From the NCBI GenBank assembly GCA_023515795.1, contig JALGPX010000083.1:24795-52609 (forward strand): DNA of 27,815 nucleotides. Direction: 5' to 3'. The notes under the pieces are model-generated. The model was given only the letters and a program-made list of their open reading frames with translations, searched no databases and was not told the DNA's origin. A program made the position numbers and the translations under genes. Positions 9,192-17,856 of this stretch are shown here, in pieces. This stretch comes from Amoeboaphelidium occidentale. Its lineage: Eukaryota; Aphelidiomycota; Aphelidea. Each line of letters starts with the position of its first letter. Positions within the stretch are counted from its first letter, which is position 1.

Positions 9192-9827
9192 ATGGGAAAT
9201 AAAGGAAAACAGCACAGCGTAAATGCAATTCCGGATTACTATGCGATTTTGGATGTTTCAACCTCTGCTTCTCCGGATGAGATATCACAGGCATATCGTC
9301 GTTTGGCTCTAGTGCACCATCCCGATCGTAACCCAAATGACCCTCAAGCTACACAACGCTTCCAGTTTATTGCAGATGCTTATGCAATACTATCAGACTC
9401 CAAAAGAAGGAGACAGCATGATAATGATAGAAGAACTAGGCCTTTATACAATCCATTGGATACTTCATCATCCACAGCTGGACAATCGACTGCATCAGAT
9501 GAGTATCAAGCCTTCACAGACGCTCAAGAGACATTTAACTCAGTTTTTGAGGAAATGCTTACACCTGAACTTGGTGGTAATGCTAATGGATACTTTTGGC
9601 AACCTATTGGTGGCGCTTCAGGTGCAGCGTTGGGTTTCATATTCGCGAACATTCCTGGTTTAATCGGAGGTTACGCTTTAGGCTCATGGGCTGGTGCAGT
9701 TCGTGATAAAAAGGGAAAGAGCGTTATGGAAGTGTTTAATGAGCTACCGCAGAAGAAGAAGGCTGAAGTCCTGACGTCGCTTTTGAAGAAGCTTTTTGGG
9801 TTGGACGGTTTACCTAAAGGAAAATAG
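9192..9827 (+). CDS. J-domain protein with C-terminal glycine-zipper segment (fungal-type)
   Basis: Single-exon gene of 211 aa. The N-terminal J domain (residues about 14-80: DYYAILDVSTSASPDEISQA, then LVHHPDRNPNDP with HPD) stimulates an Hsp70. A Ser/Thr-rich linker follows. The C-terminus contains a small-residue hydrophobic stretch, GGASGAALGFIFANIPGLIG then GYALGSWAGAVRDKKGKSV, resembling the glycine-zipper tail of a J-protein family common in fungi. Such stretches may insert in or lie on membranes. There is no Gly/Phe or zinc-finger domain, so it is a class C J protein. Its stop is 11 bp from the stop of the convergent small gene. The client and compartment are unknown. Confidence 0.88.
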   Translation: MGNKGKQHSVNAIPDYYAILDVSTSASPDEISQAYRRLALVHHPDRNPNDPQATQRFQFIADAYAILSDSKRRRQHDNDRRTRPLYNPLDTSSSTAGQSTASDEYQAFTDAQETFNSVFEEMLTPELGGNANGYFWQPIGGASGAALGFIFANIPGLIGGYALGSWAGAVRDKKGKSVMEVFNELPQKKKAEVLTSLLKKLFGLDGLPKGK

Positions 9828-9837
9828 ACGTAAAAAA

Positions 9838-9843
9838 TTTATT
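9838..9843 (-). terminator. Poly(A) signal AATAAA overlapping a stop codon
   Basis: On the minus strand AATAAA reads from 9843 to 9838 and contains the TAA stop (9841-9839) of the small helical-protein gene. The convergent J-protein stop ends at 9827, so cleavage would fall in or beside that gene's coding region. Motif seen; use inferred. Confidence 0.5.
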
Positions 9844-10221
9844 GCAAAAAGTCCATCATTTCTAGAAATTCTGATGTTTCAACGTGTGTCTGCTGTACGG
9901 AGATTGTGGGTTGCTGTTCCATTAGATTTGGCTCTGTGGCTTTTCGCTCAGCCATTTCCTACAGTTTAACATCAATAAAGAAATGGAAGTTACAATTAAA
10001 TTCACGATATTATCAATTCGTTGTTCAAAATCGTGTAAGGTTTTACCAAGAGTCGCTGTGTATCGTTGTGGTGGAGCTGCAAACAATTGAGCATCTCCAG
10101 CAGTCACGTAACTCTTATGGAAATGGGCCATTAAATCGCCACAGTCTCTCATAATTAAGTTCAAATCGTTCCGTAACTGAGCGCAAATGTCAACAATGTC
10201 ATGATTCTTTGTCTCAGTCAT
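9839..10221 (-). CDS. Small helical protein of unknown function, 2 exons
   Basis: ATG at 10221-10219; exons 10221-9994 and 9958-9839 join in phase 0 across a 35-nt intron (GTAACT...TGTAG, 9993-9959) to give 115 aa. Without splicing the frame would continue only a short way into unrelated sequence. The first 80 residues look amphipathic and helical (ICAQLRNDLNLIMRDCGDL, then LGKTLHDFEQRIDNIVNLI), and the C-terminus is polar with a final EFLEMMDFLQ helix. There is no signal peptide or membrane segment. Small heptad-like proteins of this size include Mediator head subunits (MED11/MED22/MED30) and BLOC/BORC subunits; the match to any of these is too weak to name it. It is co-directional with the ammonia-lyase gene, 60 bp downstream of that gene's stop. 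Confidence 0.65.
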
Positions 10222-10281
10222 AAAAGAAAGTAAGCGCTTATGCGTTTCTATTCGGTAGTTCGAAGATATCGGAGTATAATC

Positions 10282-11941
10282 TTAATTAAAAGCGGATGCA
10301 ACCACTTTGCCATCCTTAATAAGACGCCATGCAATTTCTATGTCAGTGTACATGACTCTGTCTTTATCCCATTTCTCGACGCCACTGCTTCTTACAAGTT
10401 GATAGACGTTTTCAAGCCTTTTAGTTGTTCTCAAGGGTCTTAAGAAGTCTAGGCCTTGACATGCACACAATAATTCAATTGCCAATACTTTCTCAACGTT
10501 CTCTACAATCTGCAATGCCTTTCTGGCCGAGAATCCACCCATTGAAACATGATCTTCTTTCGATGCAGAAGTTGAAATCGAGTCGACAGATGATGGATGG
10601 CATAATACTTTGTTTTCAGATACCAGAGAAGCAGCTGTACAATGAGCAATCATAAATCCAGAGTTCAGACCACCGTGCTCAACAAGAAAAGCAGGCAGAC
10701 CACTTATTGCTGGATTCACTAATCTCTCAATTCTTCTTTCGCTAATGCTTGATAACTCATGAACTGCAATTCCGAGAAAATCCAGTACTTTGGCAGGATA
10801 TTCACCATGAAAATTCCCACCAGAAATAGAGTCTCGATGTTCTGCGAAAATCATTGGGTTATCTGTCGCAGAATTCAATTCAGTAGTTAGAACAGATCTG
10901 ACAAACTTTAATGTGTCATGAACTACACCATGAACTTGAGGAATACATCTCAAAGTATAAGAGTCTTGGACACGATTACAATGAACATGACTCTGATACA
11001 AAGTAGACTGTTCATCTTGGTTCTGAGAATTTGCATTGTGAAGTAATGATCGAACAGTAGCAGCAGATAATATTTGGCCAGGATGTGGACGTGCATCGTG
11101 TATTTTTGGATCAAAAGCTCTAGGAGTTCCTTTCAATACTTCCAACGATAGAGCGCCAACAATATCAGCAACTTTTACGCAATTCTCAGCTCTGACAAGA
11201 GCTTCTGCTCCCAGAGATGAAATGAACTGAGTACCATTTATCATTGCAAGACCTTCTTTAGCAGCCAACTGTATCGGTTCCACGTTGTACTTCTTTAGCA
11301 CGACGCTGGCATCATGATATTCTCTCGTTTCAGGGTCAAACATCTTTCCCATGCCGATCTAAAAGCTAAGCCACCAGCACTTAAAAGAGAACTTTACCAT
11401 CCCCAAAGCCAAATGAGATAACGGCGCCAAATCCCCTGAAGCTCCAACAGTTCCTTGTTCAGGAACGTAAGACAACAGATTTAAATTAAAACACTTGATC
11501 ATCGTCTGAAGCGTCGAAGGCCTGATACCTGAATACCCTTTGGCCAATACATTAATTCTAAGAGCCAACAGCATTCTAACGCGACCTTGTGGCAGAGGGG
11601 CTCCTGTTCCGGCAGCGTGACTTGTGATGAGATTTGTTTGGAGCTCAGCCAACTTGTCTTTTGGTATCGGAACAGTCGCAAAGTTTCCAAAGCCTAAAAG
11701 TTACAGAACACTCTTCCATGTGTGTTGCCTGTGTTTATCCCGTAAACAGGATTATTCTTTTCTGCTAATTCATCCACGAAATCTCTGCTTCGTTTGACAT
11801 TCTGACAGAATTAATTTTGCAGAAATTAAAAGGTACTTCCCAAGCCTGTGGGCTCAAATCTATTTTTAAATCTAAATCCGTACTTAAAGCGAATAACTCC
11901 TCCGGTTGTAAAGTGTCGCCTGTCAGGTACAATGTTTTCAT
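10282..11941 (-). CDS. HAL: Histidine ammonia-lyase (histidase), 4 exons
   Basis: Exons on the minus strand are 11941-11837, 11801-11729, 11693-11398 and 11358-10282, giving 516 aa, the usual histidase length. It deaminates L-histidine to urocanate, the first step of histidine breakdown, in the cytosol. The MIO cofactor forms from Ala-Ser-Gly at residues 144-146 ([18 protein letters not shown]). Active-site features of histidase rather than PAL are VYGINTGFG (Tyr), SHAAGTG (His 85), [14 protein letters not shown] (Gln/Tyr/Arg), [11 protein letters not shown] and [12 protein letters not shown], where Glu replaces the Gln of PAL. Introns are 35, 35 and 39 nt; the second (11728-11694) begins GC rather than GT. 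The start [19 protein letters not shown] matches short-form HutH starts; an upstream ATG at 12065 is in another frame. No other histidine-degradation gene is nearby. Confidence 0.93.
11694..11728 (-). other. GC-AG intron in histidine ammonia-lyase
   Basis: Thirty-five nt on the minus strand beginning GCAACA and ending TTTTAG, located inside the conserved motif N-T-G-F-G. Removing exactly these bases rebuilds [20 protein letters not shown], and no GT donor nearby gives an open frame. Its size equals that of its neighbours. A GT-to-GC sequencing error is the simple alternative. Confidence 0.7.
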
Positions 11942-12082
11942 TCTTGATTTTCAGTGGGAAAAGACTAGCGATGGCGCCATAGTCAAACAGCACCGTCGAT
12001 CGGAAAATCTTTAAGGCTATCGGAACGTTTCCATAATTACACGAGTAGTTCCTTCCTTTTACCATGTGAATTCGTGTTCAGA

Positions 12083-15000
12083 TCATTCAGCGCGCTTCAG
12101 CTCCTTGAGAACCATTGTGAGTTTCAACGATGGAACAAACGTTTGAAAATACCCTTTTCCAGTCCGTATGGTCCTTATACTAGCTTTGAGTGACTTGAAT
12201 TTAGAGAAGGCTTGATTGAATTTGGTATCATTACAATATCCATGCGTGATATCAACATATCCCAGAAAGTTCCACTCAGTGTCGACCAACGGTCGCAAAT
12301 TAATGAAATCATGCTTGCTGTAGAGGTTGAAACTCACGTTAACAATGCCTTCATCCCAACTTTGATCTCTCAACAAAGTCCAGCTCTGTTCTGTGATACC
12401 CAATGATGATATGGTTTTAACATCATGTGTTTTGACATTAATTTCTCCGCTTCCGTCAGAAACATTCATAAAAAGTTCTGCTTTCCAGATTGCCCTTCGT
12501 TTACTGGATATGAAAGAACTTTGTAAATCAGATTCACAATTTTTCTTGCACTTTCCCTTGACAACGTGAAGTTTACAGTAAATGCATTCCCATCGGCAAG
12601 ACAGTTTATCAATAGACTTAACTGTTGCACTTATCTTGTAATAGCCTGATGTTTTAACATTGCAAATCAAGGAAGTATCTGACTTGATAATTGTTTCTTT
12701 ATCGTCTTGCTCTCTCGGCGCTAAAACTTCGTGAACTACGGAAAATGGCAGAAATACAGCCTGAATTCCATTCTTCCTACATTTCCGTAACAATAGAGAT
12801 TTGAAACACACATAGCTATTCCTCAAGAATAAACTTCGATACTTCAGGTAATGTTCAAAAGACATATAAATGTCCATGATCATACTTTCTTCGCCCTTGA
12901 TAGTAAAATGCATGACATCCTCTCCTCCAAGGCTTCTGTGAAGTACTTTAGCGACAATTTTTCCTGTCACACTAAACAACTCTCTGTAGATATTNNNNNN
13001 NNNNNNNNACATATAAATGTCCATGATCATATTTTCTTCGCCCTTGATAGTAAAATGCATGACTTCCTCTCCTCCAAGGCTTCTGTGAAGTACTTTAGCG
13101 ACAATTTTTCCTGTCACACTAAACAACTCTCTGTAGATATTGTTTGGCATTGGAGTTATTCGAGACAAAGAGCTCAGCGTTACCTGATTCCATAAGTTTT
13201 TCATGCTTGAATCTTCAACGAGATTTTCAAGAGGTTTAATCTGATTGCTCTTTTCTAATAAGCCACAGTATGACATTTCTGTGCTTCCCGTAGTCAAATC
13301 ACAGTAGAGTTTATAAAACATTCCGCTCTTAATAGTACGGAAAACAATATAACATGCTCTATCGTCGGGATTGGCATGTAATGTAACAACTCCTCTTACT
13401 TTCAAGGACGACTGCTTCAACCCTTGATGATTGTTCTCTGCATACAAGTAACCATGAGCAGTTAAATCTGAAACATGTACAAAGTAAGCAACATAATCAG
13501 TTTCTTTCATCATTTGATTCTTGCTGCTTTCGAATATCACATCAAGCCTCTTGGATGGATTTCGAATCTTCAGAATTTGTTTCAAGTCATTTCTACTATC
13601 AACAACTATACTGCTAAGAATGTTTGCAGCAGACATATCAACTTGGACTTTCCATTTGAGAAACGCCCATACTCCACTTTTGTCCCATTCTGAAGAAGCT
13701 GACTCTGATAATTCGATAAGAATTTGAGTATGACGATCACACAAACTGCTCAAAGATTCTCCAGACTTTTTTATAAAACCTAACAGCAGCTTTCCTCCTT
13801 CAGATTCAAACTCATAATCAACATGATTAACACTGTAATCTTCGAGCTCTAAAAGCTGATCTTTAACTTCTGATTTCAATACTTTGAGTAAGTCCGATGG
13901 AAACATGATGAATGATTCTGGATTTGTTATTATATCATCCAAGTTCTTTTGATCACACTTCATAATATTCGAGAATAATGCCCTGTGAATGTCCATAGGT
14001 TCAAAACTATTCCCAGAAAGTTTCAATAATTCTGTCACAACGACAAATAAGTATCTGTCCTTCAGAAGACTTTTATCAAAATTCAGTCTGATATGGCTGG
14101 ACAAACAATATCGGCAAATCAGTTCTTTCTGCGACATAAACGCAAGATTTTCATTTCCATTGGTGGTGGTTTCGTTTGTGAGGAGATCAGAATGAACTTC
14201 CTCAAAAATGACTGATGTGAAATAGGTTGCAGCCAACACAACTTTATCCTTAATACATACAACATCCATGTTTTGCAAAGTAATACAGCAACTGATCAAA
14301 ATCTGTGACCATGTTAAAGTATCCAAATGTGATAAAAGACAGATGCATTGTCCATCAAGCTCAACCAGGCGAAGGCTTGAATCGATAATTCTTGTAACAG
14401 TGCCTCGATATGAAACAACTCTTAAACTATCATTATCAGAAATATCCAATTGAGAAGCACTCAAAGGCGGATCACAGCCTTTTACGAAACTACTTTTTCC
14501 ATCATAAACAAGAATGTCGCTTTTGCATTCTTGCCCTACTTGCAATCGCTTCATCACAAGACCGGAGAAACAATACCATTCGCCAACAGATAAACAAGAG
14601 TACAATAACAAAGCATATTCAGCACGTATGATAACTTTTAAAGAATGTTTTGAATTCGAATCCTCCAAAACAACGACAATGAACGTTTCGCCATTCAAAT
14701 TAAATGGTCGGGATTTACACTTAACTTTGCCTTGAACGTAATTATCTCTGATATGAGATAAATACTTTCCTTTTCCTTTCTTGAGAGCCAAAATATCAGA
14801 AACATCGGTTACCGTTAAAACTTGTCTCTCGTGATCACTTGAAACAGCGGTATTCAATGGCTCAGGAGCATCACAAAGAATCCTCTTAATCAGCAATAAA
14901 GGTTCATTGAAACTATTCATAAACATTTTCCATTCAGTCAAAGTTACAGAAGTACCAATAATGTCTCTTTTAGAAAAGTATTCCATAAAGCTTGGCTCAC

Positions 15001-15175
15001 TGTGATCGAGCACACATGAAACAGCGGAGGTTCCATCATCAAAAGACAGCGAAACTTCGATGTTCTCTGGTACCAATTTCAAGCTAATAATTCCTTTAAG
15101 CTCCGCTCCATTAGAATGAATAATTCTATTTCGTTTCGACTCCAGCTGAAGCAGCACATTCAGAACGCAGCTCAT
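12083..15175 (-). CDS. Large OB-fold protein, candidate CTC1 subunit of the CST telomere complex
   Basis: One uninterrupted frame of 1030 aa as assembled, about 981 aa if the duplicated gap flanks are merged. The ATG is 15175-15173. It is rich in beta-strand stretches typical of tandem OB folds, for example KVKCKSRPFNLNGETFIVVV, YRGTVTRIIDSSLRLVELDG and LKVRGVVTLHANPDDRACYI. Near the C-terminus is a Cys cluster of the RPA1/CTC1 zinc-ribbon kind (CRWECIYCKLH, then CKKNC), followed by DGSGEINV-type OB strands (LFMNVSDGSGEINVKTHD). Size, multiple OB folds and a zinc ribbon in the last third fit CTC1, which with STN1 and TEN1 limits telomerase and recruits polymerase alpha-primase. RPA1 is shorter and MEIOB much shorter. 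Sequence similarity is too low to be sure by eye. SBDS lies 67 bp upstream on the same strand. Confidence 0.55.
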   Translation of the reverse strand: MSCVLNVLLQLESKRNRIIHSNGAELKGIISLKLVPENIEVSLSFDDGTSAVSCVLDHSEPSFMEYFSKRDIIGTSVTLTEWKMFMNSFNEPLLLIKRILCDAPEPLNTAVSSDHERQVLTVTDVSDILALKKGKGKYLSHIRDNYVQGKVKCKSRPFNLNGETFIVVVLEDSNSKHSLKVIIRAEYALLLYSCLSVGEWYCFSGLVMKRLQVGQECKSDILVYDGKSSFVKGCDPPLSASQLDISDNDSLRVVSYRGTVTRIIDSSLRLVELDGQCICLLSHLDTLTWSQILISCCITLQNMDVVCIKDKVVLAATYFTSVIFEEVHSDLLTNETTTNGNENLAFMSQKELICRYCLSSHIRLNFDKSLLKDRYLFVVVTELLKLSGNSFEPMDIHRALFSNIMKCDQKNLDDIITNPESFIMFPSDLLKVLKSEVKDQLLELEDYSVNHVDYEFESEGGKLLLGFIKKSGESLSSLCDRHTQILIELSESASSEWDKSGVWAFLKWKVQVDMSAANILSSIVVDSRNDLKQILKIRNPSKRLDVIFESSKNQMMKETDYVAYFVHVSDLTAHGYLYAENNHQGLKQSSLKVRGVVTLHANPDDRACYIVFRTIKSGMFYKLYCDLTTGSTEMSYCGLLEKSNQIKPLENLVEDSSMKNLWNQVTLSSLSRITPMPNNIYRELFSVTGKIVAKVLHRSLGGEEVMHFTIKGEENMIMDIYMXXXXXNIYRELFSVTGKIVAKVLHRSLGGEDVMHFTIKGEESMIMDIYMSFEHYLKYRSLFLRNSYVCFKSLLLRKCRKNGIQAVFLPFSVVHEVLAPREQDDKETIIKSDTSLICNVKTSGYYKISATVKSIDKLSCRWECIYCKLHVVKGKCKKNCESDLQSSFISSKRRAIWKAELFMNVSDGSGEINVKTHDVKTISSLGITEQSWTLLRDQSWDEGIVNVSFNLYSKHDFINLRPLVDTEWNFLGYVDITHGYCNDTKFNQAFSKFKSLKASIRTIRTGKGYFQTFVPSLKLTMVLKELKRAE
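12862..13141. repeat. 133-bp near-identical copies flanking a 14-N gap (likely assembly artefact)
   Basis: Bases 12862-12994 and 13009-13141 are the same 133 bp with two mismatches, separated by exactly 14 Ns (12995-13008). Nothing else in the gene repeats. Copies on either side of a short gap are what results when two overlapping contig ends, perhaps from two alleles, were placed side by side without merging. The 147-bp period is a multiple of three, so the reading frame survives either way. Both mismatches change an amino acid (Asp/Glu and Ser/Asn). Confidence 0.85.
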
Positions 15176-15242
15176 CGCAGCAAAACAACGCACAGGGACA
15201 CAATCCTGCGTTATCTAACTTTTATTACAACTATTCATGAAA

Positions 15243-16072
15243 TCAAAACTTTTCATCGCCTTCTACGCTTTCAGTTAACGAAAGCACGTCCACCTTTGCT
15301 GAGCCTTTTGTTTCAGAGTGCAGCAATTCCGATAGAACTCTGAAGTCTCCGGGATCAATTAAACATTCCTACGCGTTAATTGAGACACTTTTAAAGACTC
15401 ACCATTTGATATTCTGTCGTAGAGTGATCTTCTGATACAACATTCTCCATGAAAGGCAACAGCTTTTCCTTTAACCTCTTGAAATCTTTGGATGCCATTG
15501 TGCATAGAACCCTCATCTGAGCTCGCGATATTGGAATTATGTTTTCGTTCTGAAGCAATTTTATGATTTCCAAAGCCTGTTGCTTCGCGCTCTTGTTTGG
15601 CTTGACATTGTAATGCAGATCAGCTAGAGCTTTCTCTATGATGGAAGCAGGATAAGGTCTCTTAGTCTCTGGATTTACTGATTTCGAACAAATAATTTGG
15701 ACGATATCCTTCTGGGTGGAACTCATTTGACTGTTCCTTTCTAAAGTAGACACTTGTAATTCTCCCTTCTTCAATATCTCCAGTAGAATCTTTTGCTCAT
15801 CAGTGGATTTGAAGCATTTCTCTAATTCTTCTTTTGAGGCTATTTGGCCCTTTGAGACGTTTGTGAAGATCGATGCAGTCTGTAGCACATTGTCCAAATC
15901 AGTTTCCCTATGATATCAGCCCAAAGTAGTTCAAGATGAATTACACTCCATTTCTGTACTCCACGACTTTATTCTTGTAACACGCGATTTCGAATCGTTT
16001 ACCGCCTTTCTTGAGTCTAACAACGCTCACGTTTGTCAATTTGATTTGTCCCGATGGCTGAAAGATCGACAT
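15243..16072 (-). CDS. SBDS: SBDS/Sdo1 ribosome maturation protein, 3 exons
   Basis: Exons 16072-15945, 15907-15403 and 15368-15243 give 252 aa (human 250). Introns are 37 nt (GTAATT...CATAG) and 34 nt (GTGAGT...CGTAG). The N-terminal FYSH domain has [20 protein letters not shown], then [20 protein letters not shown]. Domain II holds the conserved [18 protein letters not shown] and [19 protein letters not shown]. The C-terminal ferredoxin-like domain ends with [15 protein letters not shown]. With the GTPase EFL1 it evicts eIF6/Tif6 from nascent 60S subunits in the cytoplasm. It is 44 bp downstream of ALG1 on the same strand. Confidence 0.96.
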
Positions 16073-16116
16073 GTGAATTGAACAATTGAAAAAAAAAGAG
16101 AGAGCTCATATTTATC

Positions 16117-17370
16117 TCAGAAGTTCTCGAGCAGAGGCCACAAGGTACTGTCCCAATTCTTGTTCCATGTGTCCTTTAGGAATTTGCTTGAGACGCCTTT
16201 TCGTAGCTGCGCGAGGAGTTCAGAATCAGGAAAGCCCTTGATAAGACGCAGAATTTCTCGCGATAGTTCTTCTTTTGTTTCAAACACCATTCCGGTTACG
16301 CCGTGTGTTACGAGTTCGTGTAAGCATTCAAAGTTTACAGCAACCACCGGAAGACCACAACCAAACATATCAACAACTTTCATTGGTAGATCTAGGTTAG
16401 AAGAGGAATAATGCATTGATACTCCCAAATCTGCAGATCCCAACAGCTTTGGATAATCTTCGATCTTGAGCCAAAGCATTTTAATGTGAACCTTTTCCAG
16501 TTTCATGGACTTTGCTCTTGTTTCATAGAAAGCTTTCTGTGGTCCTTTTCCTGTAATTACAAGAAGAATATCAGGATAATCTTGAGATCGCTTGATGGCA
16601 TTATCGACATCTGCTATTGCATCAAACAGTAGAGACATATCTTCATCTTCAGTCCAGCTGGTGCTAGTCACAATAATGAACGGTTTCTTTTGCTTTTGAG
16701 ACGCGAGTGATACTCCGTACTCAGAGTCCAGCCGTTCTCGAAAAACTGATATCTCTTGATCATTTAACCGTTTGAAATGTTCCGGCGCTTTATCATAGAG
16801 AACATGAATATTCTTTAACTTCCATTCATTCATTAGAAACTTACGAAATGCTTCCGTAACACAAATATTCAAGTCAGCAAAAGAGCCAAAGTATCTTTCA
16901 TAAGTCGCTGCTAGTGAAACAACAAATGACTTAGGGCCCAGTCGCAGTGCCAAAATAGAATAACCCAAATTATGCCAGTCAATAATCAGTTTGCTGCTCA
17001 TCATCCAAGCCGTAATACGAGCAATTAGAATAGTTGGAATCGAAGGAGGATTCTGTATCAGAATGTAATCCGGCTTAGGAATCGATATCAGCAGGATCGA
17101 ATAGAGAGCCATTACTTGAAACAGAATCTTAAATGCAGCATACAAAAGGAAAATCAGTTTGGGCCAATGTTCCGGAACCCTGGGAAGCTGTTTAATGTAA
17201 TTGATTGTGATATTATCGTCCTGAAGCATCTCTTGAGGCAGATCTGAATTGCCATGATATCCAACAACATTAACTTTAACTCCGTGTCTAGATAAGGATG
17301 ATACATGATACAGCATCCTTGGGCTTCTTGCGATATCACCGAGTACGATTACACATGCTCGCTTCGACAT
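16117..17370 (-). CDS. ALG1: ALG1 chitobiosyldiphosphodolichol beta-mannosyltransferase
   Basis: Single-exon gene of 417 aa. It adds the first mannose, from GDP-mannose, to GlcNAc2-PP-dolichol on the cytosolic face of the ER in N-glycan precursor assembly. It is a GT-B glycosyltransferase (GT33 family) with signature segments VIVLGDIARSPRMLYH near the N-terminus, IDWHNLGYSILAL in the middle and SSNLDLPMKVVDMFGCGLPV near the donor-binding end. A hydrophobic stretch (LIFLLYAAFKILFQVMALYS) lies near residue 80. The N-terminal transmembrane anchor of yeast and human ALG1 is missing: the ATG is almost at the first beta-strand, and no upstream in-frame anchor fits in the 38 bp before the divergent WASHC3 gene. 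Confidence 0.95.
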   Translation of the reverse strand: MSKRACVIVLGDIARSPRMLYHVSSLSRHGVKVNVVGYHGNSDLPQEMLQDDNITINYIKQLPRVPEHWPKLIFLLYAAFKILFQVMALYSILLISIPKPDYILIQNPPSIPTILIARITAWMMSSKLIIDWHNLGYSILALRLGPKSFVVSLAATYERYFGSFADLNICVTEAFRKFLMNEWKLKNIHVLYDKAPEHFKRLNDQEISVFRERLDSEYGVSLASQKQKKPFIIVTSTSWTEDEDMSLLFDAIADVDNAIKRSQDYPDILLVITGKGPQKAFYETRAKSMKLEKVHIKMLWLKIEDYPKLLGSADLGVSMHYSSSNLDLPMKVVDMFGCGLPVVAVNFECLHELVTHGVTGMVFETKEELSREILRLIKGFPDSELLAQLRKGVSSKFLKDTWNKNWDSTLWPLLENF

Positions 17371-17408
17371 CCTTCCCGATAGCTTTTCGCAAAAGAAAAT
17401 TTGGCATT

Positions 17409-17831
17409 ATGAATGACATTCATTTCAAGCGATACTTAATTAGTATGGCTCAAGTTTTGGATATTTTCGCAGAAGAGACAGACAGGAAACTAATAACTGT
17501 CGAGCAACGACTTTACAGCGCTAAAATGGGACTGAGTTTATTGAAGGAACGATTGCGATCGGTTGAATTATCAGAATTGGCTGAAGTAGAGGAACAAGTT
17601 GAAGAGCAAAAACCGGTATTACCAGAAGCAACTGAACCAGACTTCACCCATGAAGACGCGCCCGTTGTTGAAGAATTGCCTGGTATTGCAGCTAAAGATC
17701 ATCCACGGTACAAGAAGTTCTTCAAGTTGGTTGCTATCGGAGCGAATTTGATGGAAATTAAGCAACGGATGGCCATAGAAGGGCACGATCCCTCCATTCT
17801 CAACAATCCTGAAGCCAGAATCCTCGATTGA
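17409..17831 (+). CDS. WASHC3: WASH complex subunit 3 (CCDC53)
   Basis: Single-exon gene of 140 aa. The N-terminal helix (FKRYLISMAQVLDIFAEETD then RKLITVEQRLYSAKMGLSLL) matches the coiled-coil region of CCDC53 that packs in the WASH regulatory complex. A variable Glu/Pro-rich linker follows. The C-terminal motif DHPRYKKFFKLVAIGANLME then IKQRMAIEGHDPSILNNPEA matches the family's DPRYARYLKMV...VMAIRNKMISEGLDPDLL. WASH activates Arp2/3 on endosomes for cargo retrieval. Animal versions are longer (about 190 aa), with extra residues at both ends. ATG 17409 is the first in frame; an upstream in-frame reading runs into the ALG1 N-terminus on the other strand and is not credible. Confidence 0.88.
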   Translation: MNDIHFKRYLISMAQVLDIFAEETDRKLITVEQRLYSAKMGLSLLKERLRSVELSELAEVEEQVEEQKPVLPEATEPDFTHEDAPVVEELPGIAAKDHPRYKKFFKLVAIGANLMEIKQRMAIEGHDPSILNNPEARILD

Positions 17832-17856
17832 TGTGTTCCGGCTTGGTCTAGACTCT

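Noticed and set aside
10282-11941. Phenylalanine ammonia-lyase
   Set aside because: Glu in SKEDH, His in TSHAAG and [11 protein letters not shown] are histidase residues; PAL has Gln at the first position and a different selectivity region.
11826-12065. Open frame on the minus strand beginning at ATG 12065, upstream of the histidase
   Set aside because: It runs into the histidase first exon in the wrong frame. The histidase frame has its own ATG at 11941 that matches short HutH starts, and no intron with acceptable sites joins the two.
12851-13195. Plus-strand frame through the N gap
   Set aside because: It is antisense to the OB-fold gene and stays open only because the same 133 bp is repeated in frame.
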